Assembly: GCA_023251095.1 (NCBI GenBank) | Contig: JAHEZL010000003.1 | Location: 62,001-126,000, forward strand | Direction of reading: 5' to 3' | Source of the DNA: Flavobacteriales bacterium | GTDB taxonomy: Bacteria; Bacteroidota; Bacteroidia; Flavobacteriales_C; GCA-002722245 | Length of the DNA stretch: 64,000 nt | In this document: piece by piece, positions 46,901 through 55,802 of the stretch | How the letters are laid out: each line of letters begins with the position of its first letter | How positions within the stretch are numbered: position 1 is the first letter of the stretch | The notes under the pieces: model-generated | Told to the model about the DNA's origin: nothing | The model's database searches: none | The model's input: only the letters and a program-made list of their open reading frames with translations | Program-made: the position numbers and the translations under genes

Positions 46901-48301
46901 TTAGAGATCGACGAGTTAAGAACAGTAATCAGCAAAGACGACGCAGGTGTTGAAAATGAGATGGTGATCGGACGTTCTGCTGAGATGAGAGTTGTTGACG
47001 AGAAAACTAAAATTATATTGACCACTAACCTTGTTCCTTACGGTGCTAAGATGTTTATCAAGCCCGGTAAGAAAGTTAAAAAAGGTGACGTTGTTTGCGA
47101 ATGGGATCCATACAATGCGATCATCATTTCTGAATCTGAAGGTAAAATCCAGTTCGAGAATATCGACGAAGGTGTTACTTACAGAATCGAGGCCGATGAG
47201 CAAACAGGATTCGAAGAAAAAGTTATCGTAGAAAGCAGAGATAAAAAACGTAACCCTGCTATCCACGTATTGAAAGGAAAAGACATTATCAAAACTTACA
47301 ACTTGCCGGTTGGTGCTCATATCAACGTTGAAGAAGGCGCTAAAATCAAGCCGGGAGATATCTTGGCGAAGATTCCACGTGCTGCAGGTAAAGGTGGTGA
47401 CATTACTGGAGGTTTGCCAAGGGTAACTGAGTTATTTGAGGCTCGTAACCCATCAAATCCTGCTGTTGTTGCTGAGGTAGATGGTATCGTTTCTTTCGGT
47501 AAAATCAAAAGAGGTAACAGAGAGATCATCGTGGAGGCTAAAACCGGCCAGGTGAAAAAATACTTAGTTCCTTTGTCTAAACACATTCTGGTACAAGAGA
47601 ACGACTACGTGAAAGCGGGTATGGCTCTTTCCGAAGGTGCAATCACTCCGGGTGATATCTTAAGAATTAAAGGACCTACTCAAGTTCAGGAGTATTTGGT
47701 AAATGAGATTCAAGAGGTTTACCGTATGCAGGGTGTGGCGATCAACGATAAACACTTCGAGGTAATCGTTCGTCAGATGATGCGTAAAGTGGAGATTGTT
47801 GATCCGGGAGATACTAAATTCTTAGAAAAAGAAATTGTAAATAAACTGGATTTCAATAAAGAAAACGACTGGGTATTTGCTAAAATGATTGTGATGGATG
47901 CTGGTGAATCTGATATGTTGAAAGCCGGACAAGTTATCTCTGCAAGAAAATTGCGTGATGAAAACTCTAAGCTGAAACGTTTGGATAAAAAACTGGCTAC
48001 AGCAAGAGAAGCAGTTGCTGCTACCTCTAACACAATTTTGCAAGGTATCACCAGAGCTTCTCTTCAAACGAAATCATTTATCTCTGCTGCATCGTTCCAG
48101 GAAACTACAAAAGTACTGAACGAAGCTGCTGTAAGCGGTAAAGTAGATTACTTAGAAGGATTGAAAGAAAACGTTATCGTTGGACATAAAATTCCTGCAG
48201 GAACCGGTATGAGATCTTATGATCACATCGTAGTTGGTTCTCAGGAAGATTACAGAGATATCGTTGAATCAAAAATTAAAAAAGAGGCAGAACCTGCATA
48301 G
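43997..48301 (+). CDS. rpoC: RNA polymerase beta' subunit
   Basis: 1434 residues. The N-terminal zinc site is [20 protein letters not shown]. The absolutely conserved Mg-binding loop is [15 protein letters not shown], the bridge helix and trigger-loop region carry [19 protein letters not shown], and the second zinc site is [19 protein letters not shown]. The C-terminus contains [20 protein letters not shown], and [20 protein letters not shown], as in other Bacteroidota. It starts 49 bases after rpoB, so the pair is co-transcribed. Ten bases later comes the DUF3467 gene. Confidence 0.98.
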   Translation: MAFRKNIKVAPKFNKITISLASPEMILERSSGEVLKPETINYRTYKPERDGLFCERIFGPVKDWECHCGKYKRIRYKGIVCDRCGVEVTEKKVRRERMGHIQLVVPVAHIWYFRSLPNKIGYLLGFPTKKLDMVIYYERYVVVNPGSATNKAGEALQVMDFLTEEEYLDILDALPKENAYLDNADPNKFVAMMGADALFELLKRLDLDAQSYDLRHRADTETSQQRKNEALKRLQVVEAFRSANKNIENRPEWMIVKVVPVIPPELRPLVPLDGGRFATSDLNDLYRRVIIRNNRLKRLIEIKAPEVILRNEKRMLQEAVDSLFDNSRKANAVKTEANRALKSLSDSLKGKSGRFRQNLLGKRVDYSARSVIIVGPTLKLHECGLPKDMAAELYKPFIIRKMIERGIVKTVKSAKKIVDRKDAVVWDILENVLKGHPILLNRAPTLHRMGIQAFQPKLIEGKAIQLHPLVCTAFNADFDGDQMAVHLPLGNAAILEAQMLMLASHNILNPANGEPITVPSQDMVLGLYYISKGRKSTGKKDIVKGEGLTFYGAEEVIIAYNEGSVNLHAHIKVKATVRKGDTLVEEIIETTVGRVIFNEMVPKEVGFINKLLTKKDLRLIISHVLKITGMAKTADFLDQIKNLGFYHAFKGGLSFRLSDVVIPAEKEVLVKKAAEQVEDIQNNYNLGFITNNERYNQVIDIWGRTNTKLTSHLMDQLKNDQHGFNSVFMMFDSGARGSKEQIRQLSGMRGLMAKPQKSGATSQSIIENPILSNFKEGLSILEYFISTHGARKGLADTALKTADAGYLTRRLVDVAQDVIINEEDCGTLRGLEMTALKNDDEVVESLQSRILGRTSVHDVFHPQTGELIVLSGDEINETAAETIQGSPIEMVEIRSVLTCESERGACAKCYGRNLAKGKKVQMGEAVGVIAAQSIGEPGTQLTLRTFHVGGTASTITTDSKNVVKYDGILEIDELRTVISKDDAGVENEMVIGRSAEMRVVDEKTKIILTTNLVPYGAKMFIKPGKKVKKGDVVCEWDPYNAIIISESEGKIQFENIDEGVTYRIEADEQTGFEEKVIVESRDKKRNPAIHVLKGKDIIKTYNLPVGAHINVEEGAKIKPGDILAKIPRAAGKGGDITGGLPRVTELFEARNPSNPAVVAEVDGIVSFGKIKRGNREIIVEAKTGQVKKYLVPLSKHILVQENDYVKAGMALSEGAITPGDILRIKGPTQVQEYLVNEIQEVYRMQGVAINDKHFEVIVRQMMRKVEIVDPGDTKFLEKEIVNKLDFNKENDWVFAKMIVMDAGESDMLKAGQVISARKLRDENSKLKRLDKKLATAREAVAATSNTILQGITRASLQTKSFISAASFQETTKVLNEAAVSGKVDYLEGLKENVIVGHKIPAGTGMRSYDHIVVGSQEDYRDIVESKIKKEAEPA

Positions 48302-48310
48302 TTTATAAGT

Positions 48311-48625
48311 ATGGCAGAGGAAAGCAAGAATAATCAGCTGAACATTGAGCTGAATGAGCAAATCGCCGAAGGCGAATACTCAAATCTTGCTATCATTACG
48401 CACTCTACATCTGAATTTGTTTTGGATTTTATCAGGGTTATGCCTGGTGTTCCGAAAGCAAAAGTAAAAAGCAGAGTAGTGATGACGCCTCAGCATGCTA
48501 AAAGATTAATGAAGGCTTTGGCTGATAATATTTCGAAGTTTGAGTCGGTTAACGGACCAATAAAAGATGTAGAGGGAGCGATTAATATCCCGCTGAATTT
48601 TGGAGGACCAACGGCGATGGCTTAG
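48311..48625 (+). CDS. DUF3467 family protein
   Basis: 104 residues, a single small domain of alternating strands (GEYSNLAIITHSTSEFVLDF, FIRVMPGVPKAKVKSRVVMT, HAKRLMKALADNISKFE). The family is widespread and in Bacteroidota typically directly follows rpoC, suggesting co-expression with RNA polymerase. Its function is not known. It is the last gene before a strong terminator. Confidence 0.85.
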   Translation: MAEESKNNQLNIELNEQIAEGEYSNLAIITHSTSEFVLDFIRVMPGVPKAKVKSRVVMTPQHAKRLMKALADNISKFESVNGPIKDVEGAINIPLNFGGPTAMA

Positions 48626-48642
48626 AAGAATAAATGAAAAGA

Positions 48643-48674
48643 AAAGGGCGGTAAGAAATTACCGTCCTTTTTTT
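48643..48674 (+). terminator. Terminator of the rpoBC operon
   Basis: Stem AAAGGGCGGTAA, loop GAAA, TTACCGTCCTTT with one G-T pair, continued by a run of T to 48674. Confidence 0.88.
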
Positions 48675-48711
48675 GCGCTTTTACTTTTCCGTCCACACTG
48701 TCATTGCGATC

Positions 48712-48975
48712 TTAAATTTCTCTGGAAGAGACTTTCCATTTTTTTAGTTCTTGGCAAAATTCATTTAAGGGAAATTCTTTTGGAGGAATTGATTCCGTAA
48801 CAATATAGTAAGCGATCTCAACCATCTCTCTGTTTTTATTAATGACCACGGAATAAATATTATATATAAACTCCTTATTAAGTACATTTCTATCCTCAAT
48901 AAAATCTATTAACTCCTTAATTCTTTTTTCTGCACCTTCTTCCTGTAAAAAGTCCTTGATAGTTATTTCATACAT
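48712..48975 (-). CDS. Hypothetical small protein
   Basis: 87 residues from ATG 48975, acidic and helical at the N-terminus (FLQEEGAEKRIKELIDFIED), then a strand-rich middle (EFIYNIYSVVINKNREMVEI). No signal peptide or membrane segment. No family is recognised. It is a lone minus-strand gene between the rpoBC terminator and repeat copy B, a typical site for accessory small genes. It may be a structural or immunity-type small protein, but nothing in the sequence shows this. Confidence 0.5.
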   Translation of the reverse strand: MYEITIKDFLQEEGAEKRIKELIDFIEDRNVLNKEFIYNIYSVVINKNREMVEIAYYIVTESIPPKEFPLNEFCQELKKWKVSSREI

Positions 48976-49006
48976 GTTTTTCTGATTTGGTTTTTCCTCC
49001 GCGCTT

Positions 49007-49228
49007 CACCAAGTTTTAGCGCAGCGTAACTTGGTGGCTTTACGAAAATACTTAGAAGTTTTCAACTTCTTTTTTTCAGGAGGAAAAACATTTTTATTTT
49101 TTTTATTGTGGGGGTCTTTTTGATGGGAATTGTATTTAATACGAGTGTTTTTTCTGCGGAAAAAAGAAGCTGAAAGCTTCTACGTACATTAGTCATTTCG
49201 CAAAGTTCGCTTCGCTAAACTTTGCGAA
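49007..49228. repeat. Palindromic multi-hairpin intergenic element, copy B
   Basis: A 222-base element in the 339-base gap 48976-49314; the gap holds no gene. Outer hairpins are 49007-49036 (9-bp stem CACCAAGTT/AACTTGGTG, 12-base loop with TAGCGCAGCG) and 49197-49228 (perfect 11-bp stem TTCGCAAAGTT/AACTTTGCGAA, loop complement TAGCGAAGCG). Inner three-base-loop hairpins are 49054-49070 (AGAAGTT/AACTTCT) and 49165-49181 (AGAAGCT/AGCTTCT), with a T-rich/A-rich stem TTTTTC/GAAAAA around 49150-49165. Its inner hairpins match copy A best in reverse orientation. GTAG on the minus strand (CTAC, 49180-49183) abuts the hairpin, as in copy A. Confidence 0.8.
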
Positions 49229-49251
49229 GCGGCGGTTGGGAGAATAAAACA

Positions 49252-49285
49252 AAAACCCCCGCAACACTTAAGTTGCGGGGGTTTT
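49252..49285 (-). terminator. Terminator of the receptor/T9SS operon
   Basis: A perfect 14-bp stem AAAACCCCCGCAAC/GTTGCGGGGGTTTT with a 6-base loop, T-rich on the minus-strand exit. It lies 29 bases beyond the T9SS protein stop at 49315. Confidence 0.92.
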
Positions 49286-49314
49286 AATAAAAACAAACGT
49301 CCCTCTTTGCTTAC

Positions 49315-51855
49315 TTACTCCACAATCATTTTTACTATTTTCTGAGTGTTCTCAGAAGTAATTGATGTGAAATAAATACCTGAACGTAAGTTTGAAGTAT
49401 TCAATGTTAATTTAGTTGTTCCAACACTCACTTCACCTTGGTAAACAGAGGCTACCAATTGACCAGTGATGTCGTAAACATTTACTGAGATATTGTGAGA
49501 TTCAGTCATGTTCAATTCGAAAGTAGCTTGCTCATTTACCGGGTTAGGGTAGATAGAAAGGCTTCCTCCTTTAATTTCAGCAATACCAACATTGATAGTA
49601 TCCATCAAAGTCACCATGTCGGAACATGTTCCTTTAGATGCTGTTAATGTGATGGTATATTTTCCGTTTGTTGCATAAGCATGAACAGGAGTTGTAGCGG
49701 CAGAACTTTCGAAATCTCCGAACTCCCATTTGTAACTTGTAGCACCTGTAGAAGAGTTAGAGAAAGTAAGTACATTTCCTGATTTTGAAACAATCGCTGC
49801 AGCAGCAACCGGAACAGTTCCTACGGTGATAACAACATCGGCAGATTGACCAACACCGGCGCAAGCATCTGTATTAGTAGTAGTAACATTATAAGTTCCG
49901 CTTGTTTTAACAGTGATGCTTTTTGTTGTACCTGCACTGTTTGCCCATTGGTAAGAATCGGCAGTAGATGAAGTTAATACCACTGAATCTCCTTCGCAGA
50001 AGGAAAGAGCACCTGAAACACTTACTGTTGGTAGCGGAGCGCTGCTCACACTAACTACAGTTGCAGCAGATGTAGCAACACAAGTGTTGTTGTCGGTAAC
50101 CGTTACTGTATAAGATCCTGTTGATGAAACAGTGATACTATCTGCAGTTGCAGTTGTTGACCAAACATTTCCTGTTGCAGAACTTGATTTCAAAACCACT
50201 GAGCTACCAGTACACAATGAAGTAGAACCTTTAGCAGTAATAGTAACAACCGGCAAAGCATTGATGGTTACAGTAACAGCTGTTCTTGCACTTTCGCCAC
50301 CATAAACTTCAGATTGACTAACATAGTAAGTAGTTACACCAACTGTAGCTGTAGAAGGCGTTGGAGCAGTCATGCTTCCTGTTCCGCCTGTTGCAGCAGT
50401 GTACCACCACAATGTGTTTCCTGAAGCAGCAGTTGCTGTTAAAGCACTTGCAGTTGCACCTTTGCAATAAGCAACATTAGAAGCAGTCGGAGCTTTCAAT
50501 ACGAAAGGATCCATCATTATATCTGTAAAATCAGCACCTGTTAAAGCGATAGAACCTACAGCCGGACGGTAGTCAGGAGCAGTATAATTGTATGGAGTGG
50601 TTAAGATGTTAGCAGAAGAAACCAATGAATCGTTTTTGCTTGTTGCAGCAAACCAAGCATCCATTCCGGAGAAAGGAAAACCTGAAGTTGTTTCCAATAC
50701 GTGTCCTGTTGAATTACCGGCAACGATGTTATTTTTAAATTTCAAACTACCCGCTTGAGCCAAAGCAACACAAAGAGAACCATCAATATGAACTCCGTTT
50801 TTGTGGTCCATGAAAATAGAATTGTAAATTTTCAAAGCAGAATTTCTTCTGATACGTGCACCTCTTCTGTATCCGGCAGCAATGGTAGAAGAAGTATTTC
50901 CTCTGTATGGCCCGATCAAAGTAATGTTTGAAAATATAGCAGATGTTTGAGGTGTAGCGGTAGATCCGCTTGCATCATTGTCCGACTCAAATCCTTCTGA
51001 TGTAGAAACCGCAGGAGCATCAGCAATGTTCGGGTCACGAACCGACAATGCAAATTGTACTTTTCCGCCGAAACCGAAATCGGTATCAAAATCATCATCT
51101 AAGTTTCTGTATGACACTAAATATTTACAAGTCACTTTTCCACCGAACCATTCGAAAGCATCATCATTTGAAAAGGATACTTGTATGTGATCGATCGTTG
51201 TTCCGCTACCTACTGAACCAAAAGTTAAACCGTTGATTTCTTTATTCGGTTGGTAAACATAACCTCCCCATTCAATACGAACATAACTCAAAACACCTGA
51301 GTTATCAGCATCATCAGGACTCAATCCTCCTCCAAACTGAGTTTCAGGAGTTGCAGCCAATCCTTCGATGTTTGCAATTCCGCCTGTTTGGTTGTTGCTT
51401 GCTTTTCCCATCAAAATAATTCCGCCCCAGTCGCCTTGTGCACGAGATCCTGCAGCCTGATTAGAAGTAAAAACAATAGGTTGAGCAGCAGTTCCTTTTG
51501 CCATTATTTTTGCTCCCTGACAAATAAATAAACCTGCTCCGGTAGAAGCTTTATTTCCTTGAATTACAGTACCCGGTTGAATAGTTAAGGTAGCGCCGTT
51601 TTTAACATAAATTTGTCCCGACAAAATATATGTTTTGTTGGCAGTCCATGTTGTATTAGTAGTGATGCTGGTTTTAACAGTATCTGTTGCATTAGCATAC
51701 ACAGTATTTTGCGGATCCCAGTTGGTCCAGTTGTCGGTCCACATAGCAACATTTGGTTCGAAAGCACCACGATAAGTGGTAGGCACAAAAAAGGATTGTG
51801 CCATAGCAAGGTTGCACAGGAATGCAAACAGTGCTGTTTGGTAAATTTTTTTCAT
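49315..51855 (-). CDS. Secreted beta-helix-like protein with T9SS sorting domain
   Basis: 846 residues from ATG 51855, where a signal peptide begins (MKKIYQTALFAFLCNLAMAQ); an upstream in-frame start adds a polar leader and is rejected. Residues about 60-430 look like a right-handed beta-helix or parallel-beta domain (VKNGATLTIQPGTVIQG, GDWGGIILMGKAS, then acidic YRNLDDDFDTDFGFGG, possibly metal binding). Ig-like repeats with paired Cys (SLCTGSSVVLKSS; FCEGDSVVLTSS) follow, then a PKD domain (SYKWEFGDFESSAATTPVHA). The type IX sorting domain closes it (LSIYPNPVNEQATFELN to KIVKMIVE). Homologs are sometimes named multidrug transporter, which the domains do not support. Located 139 bases downstream of the TonB receptor; likely its surface partner. 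Confidence 0.87.
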   Translation of the reverse strand: MKKIYQTALFAFLCNLAMAQSFFVPTTYRGAFEPNVAMWTDNWTNWDPQNTVYANATDTVKTSITTNTTWTANKTYILSGQIYVKNGATLTIQPGTVIQGNKASTGAGLFICQGAKIMAKGTAAQPIVFTSNQAAGSRAQGDWGGIILMGKASNNQTGGIANIEGLAATPETQFGGGLSPDDADNSGVLSYVRIEWGGYVYQPNKEINGLTFGSVGSGTTIDHIQVSFSNDDAFEWFGGKVTCKYLVSYRNLDDDFDTDFGFGGKVQFALSVRDPNIADAPAVSTSEGFESDNDASGSTATPQTSAIFSNITLIGPYRGNTSSTIAAGYRRGARIRRNSALKIYNSIFMDHKNGVHIDGSLCVALAQAGSLKFKNNIVAGNSTGHVLETTSGFPFSGMDAWFAATSKNDSLVSSANILTTPYNYTAPDYRPAVGSIALTGADFTDIMMDPFVLKAPTASNVAYCKGATASALTATAASGNTLWWYTAATGGTGSMTAPTPSTATVGVTTYYVSQSEVYGGESARTAVTVTINALPVVTITAKGSTSLCTGSSVVLKSSSATGNVWSTTATADSITVSSTGSYTVTVTDNNTCVATSAATVVSVSSAPLPTVSVSGALSFCEGDSVVLTSSTADSYQWANSAGTTKSITVKTSGTYNVTTTNTDACAGVGQSADVVITVGTVPVAAAAIVSKSGNVLTFSNSSTGATSYKWEFGDFESSAATTPVHAYATNGKYTITLTASKGTCSDMVTLMDTINVGIAEIKGGSLSIYPNPVNEQATFELNMTESHNISVNVYDITGQLVASVYQGEVSVGTTKLTLNTSNLRSGIYFTSITSENTQKIVKMIVE

Positions 51856-51994
51856 CGAGTTTTTAGTTTTTAAGTTCATAAGCCAAAGATCAACTCTCAA
51901 TCTTAGCGCATCATTAAGTGGGGATTACCTTTATCTTATGAATTCCTTAAAAAAAGTAACACGAAGGTTACGAAGAACTAACAATTAGTTAATG

Positions 51995-54922
51995 TTAGAA
52001 TTTGAGTGTAGCCGATAAAGAATATGTGCTTCCGAATTTGGTTGACCAAATCAGGTCATCTTCATTAGCGTTGTAATCGTTTTTATTTTTCGCATCACCG
52101 GTAAGAATGGTATTGAAAAAATTTCCGTTTGTGGTAACGATATCTCTGTTTTGATAAAAGATTTGTCTTTGCGCCAAAAGATTAGAGATATTGAATTTTA
52201 AATCCAGTCTTTTTTTCCACAGCGATTTAGTCACCTGAAGATCAATAAAATTTCTGCCGTTTTCCCAGATGTTAGGTTCGTTAACATTTCCAACAATATA
52301 AATACGCGGAGCTACTGTATTGTAGCTGAATGAAACCGATAATCCTCTAGCGGTATCCACGTATTGAATTCCTGAATTCAATACAAATGGCGACTGTCCT
52401 TGTAAAGGGCGGGTTGCATCCTGACTGCCCAAAATACTTGTCACATCTACCACTGAACGGATGATGGCCAAATTGGTAAATACAGTAAGGCTGTTTAATA
52501 ATTTTATAGAATCCGTTTTAAATATAGTAGAAAGCAATAAGCGCAATTCTATTTCAACACCGTAATTAGAAGCTTTTGGAACATTTCTAAAAGAGATTTC
52601 GTTCGTCACGTCGGCTCTTGAAATTTGTTCAATAGGATCAATAAATTCTTTGTAGAATCCTGAAACAGAAAACACTTGTCCTTTTCCGGGATACATTTCA
52701 TAGCGCACATCTGCATTGTGAATTTTTGCTCTTCTTAAAGAGTCATTTCCTGTGATCACAAATTGCGTATTGAAATCATAAAAAGCGAAAGGAGCAAGCT
52801 CGCGATATTCCGGACGATTGAGCGTTTGAGAATAACTTACTCTGATGTTTTGTTTTTTGTTGAGCGCATAAATGTAGTTGGCCGACGGTAAAACATCAAC
52901 GGTAGAAACATTGATGCTTAAGTTACTTTTGTCGGATTTTAAAGCATGCAATTGTTGTGTGAAACTCTCTACTCTTGCTCCCCAAACCAGTCGTGATTTT
53001 TTATATTTATTATCCAGCATTGCATACGCTGCAAATAAAGAGGAGTTGGCAGTATAGGCATCTGTGTATTTTGTGCCGTCGGTTAATTTAAATCCGCCAA
53101 CACCAGGATTTATTAATCCCATATTTTCGTTGCTGAAAATATGATCATTGTTTAAATACAATAGCGAATCATTAAAAGAAACGTTGCCCCCTACTTTTGC
53201 ATATTTGGTATAACCCAATTGTCGGGCAAAAAATGAACGGTCGCGACTTTGAAAAAACACACCTGCTTTTATTTCATTAGTGGAGTTTTCACCAATCTTA
53301 AAGGATCGTGATGCATCGGCTTTAAAGCTGTAACTGTTTTCTTTGTTTTCCGAAAAAAACATTCCGCCGCCATAATCCGGACCAACATTCGAACTTCCTA
53401 TACTTGCCGTATATACTGTGTCTGATGGATTAGGGTCATTGGGATCATTGATGTTTTTCATGCGGGTGTATATATTCCTTCTTAAGTTAGGAATGCTTCT
53501 TTCGATATTACTTAAGGAACCCACCCAGTTGATGCGTGTTTTGTATTTCGACAAATAATGTTCTCCGATCAATTGTCCCGAATAAATTTTATTGCTTGTG
53601 AACCAATTGGCATTCGATTGTAATAAAGTAGGATTGGCTTCTAAAGGATTGATTTCACCATTTCTGGCGATGACCCTATTGTCGGAATTTATACTCAATA
53701 TGTTTTTAAAACTTAACATATTATTTCTGTTCATTTTCACGGAGAAGTTCACCAGCGCTCCGGCCAGAACCTGTTCGGAATATATTTTATCCAGATAATC
53801 AAAATCCAGCTGAGAAGCAGTAGTATTATTTGCTCCGTTGCCCGTCCAACCTTTACGGATGGTTTCATTGTAATTGCTGGTTTTGTTATAAGTGAGGGCC
53901 AAGATCACACCGAAAGGTTTTCCTGCAACGGTGTCGCTGAATCCTAAAGAATACTGAAGATTGTAGTTGGGAGAAAATGTTTTGTTGCTTAAGCTCCAGT
54001 CAACATTTGTTTTTTTTGCCAGTGCAGCTTGTTCATTAATAGTGATAGGAAAGTGGTCTTTGTCGGGAATAACACTTGGCATCGCTCTGCTGCCGTCATC
54101 CACACCTAACCAATCCCATTTCCCACCTTTATAAGTCACCTGATTATTTCCTGTTGTAATAGAGTTGTATCCTCCGCTTATAGAGAAGGATTGGAAATTC
54201 TGATCGGGAATATTTTTAGTAGTGATTTGAATAATTCCTCCTGCAAACTCAGCGGGCAAGTCGGGGGTGGCAGTTTTGGTAATTACTAAATTGTCCAGCA
54301 TGTTGGAAGGGAAAATATCAAAAGCAAAAGCTTTTCTGTCGGATTCGGAACTAGGCAAAGGTGCGCCGTTAATATAAGCTGCATTGTATCTGTCGTTCAA
54401 ACCTCTGATGATCACAAATTTATTGTCCTGAATACTTGCGCCACTTACTTTTTTAATCACATCACCGGTATTTCTGGTAGGAGCTAATTTTATTTGCTCC
54501 CCTGAGATTCCGTCGGATACGGTTGCACTTTTTGATTGCGCAACAATTAAAGCATCGCTGGATTCCTGTTTTGGTTTTCTTTTTATTTTAATGGCTTCGG
54601 TTTTAATCAAAGCGCGTTGAAGCGTAATATCAAGGTGAGTGGGTTCGCTTGCTTTTACAATTACTTCTTCAATTGTTTTTGAAGCATACAAAGCAGCATT
54701 ACAAATTAATTTATAAGTTCCGGGTTGAATGTTGTGGATATTAAAAAATCCATCGAGGTCGGTTACTCCAACAATATTTGAGCTGTCGATACGCACACTT
54801 ACTTCCGGAAGCGGAGCTCCTGTTTCGGCATCTATCACCTTTCCTTTTATGCTGGAACTTTGAGAGAATAGCGCTGTGGTCAGCATAATCACTGTAAGCG
54901 TAAAGAGTAATTTCAATTTCAT
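51995..54922 (-). CDS. TonB-dependent outer-membrane receptor
   Basis: A 975-residue receptor. After a signal peptide (LKLLFTLTVIMLTTALFSQ) comes a carboxypeptidase-regulatory-like domain (residues about 22-110: IKGKVIDAETGAPLPEVSVR). A plug domain follows (GISGEQIKLAPTRNTGDVIK, RGLNDRYNAAYINGAPLPSS), then a 22-strand-type barrel ending SLSATLKF. It would import a ligand using TonB energy. It is not accompanied by a SusD lipoprotein, so it is not a canonical Sus pair. The downstream T9SS protein and the divergent response regulator gene suggest a regulated nutrient-uptake operon. Ligand unknown; phosphate or organophosphate is a guess based only on the PhoB-like regulator. Confidence 0.9.
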   Translation of the reverse strand: MKLKLLFTLTVIMLTTALFSQSSSIKGKVIDAETGAPLPEVSVRIDSSNIVGVTDLDGFFNIHNIQPGTYKLICNAALYASKTIEEVIVKASEPTHLDITLQRALIKTEAIKIKRKPKQESSDALIVAQSKSATVSDGISGEQIKLAPTRNTGDVIKKVSGASIQDNKFVIIRGLNDRYNAAYINGAPLPSSESDRKAFAFDIFPSNMLDNLVITKTATPDLPAEFAGGIIQITTKNIPDQNFQSFSISGGYNSITTGNNQVTYKGGKWDWLGVDDGSRAMPSVIPDKDHFPITINEQAALAKKTNVDWSLSNKTFSPNYNLQYSLGFSDTVAGKPFGVILALTYNKTSNYNETIRKGWTGNGANNTTASQLDFDYLDKIYSEQVLAGALVNFSVKMNRNNMLSFKNILSINSDNRVIARNGEINPLEANPTLLQSNANWFTSNKIYSGQLIGEHYLSKYKTRINWVGSLSNIERSIPNLRRNIYTRMKNINDPNDPNPSDTVYTASIGSSNVGPDYGGGMFFSENKENSYSFKADASRSFKIGENSTNEIKAGVFFQSRDRSFFARQLGYTKYAKVGGNVSFNDSLLYLNNDHIFSNENMGLINPGVGGFKLTDGTKYTDAYTANSSLFAAYAMLDNKYKKSRLVWGARVESFTQQLHALKSDKSNLSINVSTVDVLPSANYIYALNKKQNIRVSYSQTLNRPEYRELAPFAFYDFNTQFVITGNDSLRRAKIHNADVRYEMYPGKGQVFSVSGFYKEFIDPIEQISRADVTNEISFRNVPKASNYGVEIELRLLLSTIFKTDSIKLLNSLTVFTNLAIIRSVVDVTSILGSQDATRPLQGQSPFVLNSGIQYVDTARGLSVSFSYNTVAPRIYIVGNVNEPNIWENGRNFIDLQVTKSLWKKRLDLKFNISNLLAQRQIFYQNRDIVTTNGNFFNTILTGDAKNKNDYNANEDDLIWSTKFGSTYSLSATLKF

Positions 54923-54943
54923 TGTAAGTCTTTTTTATTGAGC

Positions 54944-54999
54944 ACAAAGTAATGTGTGGAAGGTCAATTCATTATTACTTCAATGTTATGGTAGTGTTA
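54944..54999 (-). promoter_or_regulatory. Candidate promoter/operator of the TonB-receptor operon
   Basis: On the minus strand, three TAAY boxes (TAAC, TAAC, TAAT) begin at exact 11-base steps, and a degenerate TGAC is the fourth (plus-strand 54996-54999, 54985-54988, 54974-54977, 54963-54966). Ten bases beyond the last box lies TTACTTTG (54945-54952), one mismatch from TAnnTTTG. It ends 22 bases before the receptor ATG at 54922. The layout copies that upstream of the response regulator gene. Confidence 0.55.
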
Positions 55000-55037
55000 A
55001 CAAAGCGATCTCTTGTAGCGCAAGGCAGAACAGCAGT

Positions 55038-55093
55038 TTAATGTTTCCTTAATATTAAGCTAACTCAGGGCTAATTGTACTGGCGTAGATTTG
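55038..55093 (+). promoter_or_regulatory. Candidate promoter/operator of the response-regulator gene
   Basis: Four boxes TTAAT, TTAAT, CTAAC, CTAAT start at 55038, 55049, 55060 and 55071, exactly 11 bases apart. Ten bases after the last comes TAGATTTG (55086-55093), a perfect -7 element. No TTG is found at -33, which fits an activator-dependent promoter in which the boxes take the place of the -33 element. ATG is at 55110. Confidence 0.6.
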
Positions 55094-55109
55094 GACAAAG
55101 TAAAAAACC

Positions 55110-55802
55110 ATGAGTAAAATCAAGATACTGATAGTCGACGATGATCCGGATATTTTAGAGTTCGTGGGTTATAATCTTTCCAAAGAAGGTTTTACTGTAC
55201 ATAAGTATTCTGATGCGCAAAGCGCGATGGAAGCCTGCAAAATTATTATTCCCGATTTACTCATATTGGATATTATGTTGCCGGATATGGACGGTATTGA
55301 ACTCTGTTATAAATTAAGAAATGATATAGGTTTAAAAGATTCGCTCATTGTTTTTTTAACTGCGCGTGGTGAAGATTATACGCTGATAGCCGGATTGAAT
55401 GCAGGCGCTGATGATTTCATTAAAAAACCAATTCAACCGAGGGTATTGATTTCAAAAGTTCATTCTTTATTAAAGAGAATGAAAAAAGAGCCGCTGTCTT
55501 CTCCATCGGAAATCACTTCAACAATGAAAGGTATTACGATAGACAAATCGAAATACGTGGTGTATAAAAATGAAGAGAAATTTTATTTTCCGAAGAAAGA
55601 ATTTGAATTGTTGTTGTTACTCACTTCAGTTCCCGAACGAGTTTTCACGCGCGAAGAAATATACAGTAAGGTTTGGGGCCAGCATTTAATTGTTGGTGAC
55701 AGAACGATAGATGTGCACATCAGAAAATTGCGTGAAAAACTGGGCGATGATTATATTCAAACCGTGAAAGGGGTGGGATATAGATTCAGTCCGAATGACT
55801 AA
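55110..55802 (+). CDS. OmpR/PhoB family response regulator
   Basis: A 230-residue two-component regulator. The receiver domain has the acidic pocket (Asp10-Asp12), phospho-acceptor Asp54 in LLILDIMLPDMDG, the conserved Thr in FLTARGEDY and Lys in FIKKPIQP. The C-terminal winged helix (FYFPKKEFELLLLL; RVFTREEIYSKVWG; RTIDVHIRKLREKLGDDYIQ; VGYRFSPND) has the PhoB/OmpR recognition helix. Such proteins bind direct repeats with 11-base spacing, and boxes of that spacing precede this gene and the divergent receptor gene. No histidine kinase gene is adjacent: ddl converges with a 4-base overlap. The kinase must lie elsewhere. Confidence 0.93.
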   Translation: MSKIKILIVDDDPDILEFVGYNLSKEGFTVHKYSDAQSAMEACKIIIPDLLILDIMLPDMDGIELCYKLRNDIGLKDSLIVFLTARGEDYTLIAGLNAGADDFIKKPIQPRVLISKVHSLLKRMKKEPLSSPSEITSTMKGITIDKSKYVVYKNEEKFYFPKKEFELLLLLTSVPERVFTREEIYSKVWGQHLIVGDRTIDVHIRKLREKLGDDYIQTVKGVGYRFSPND

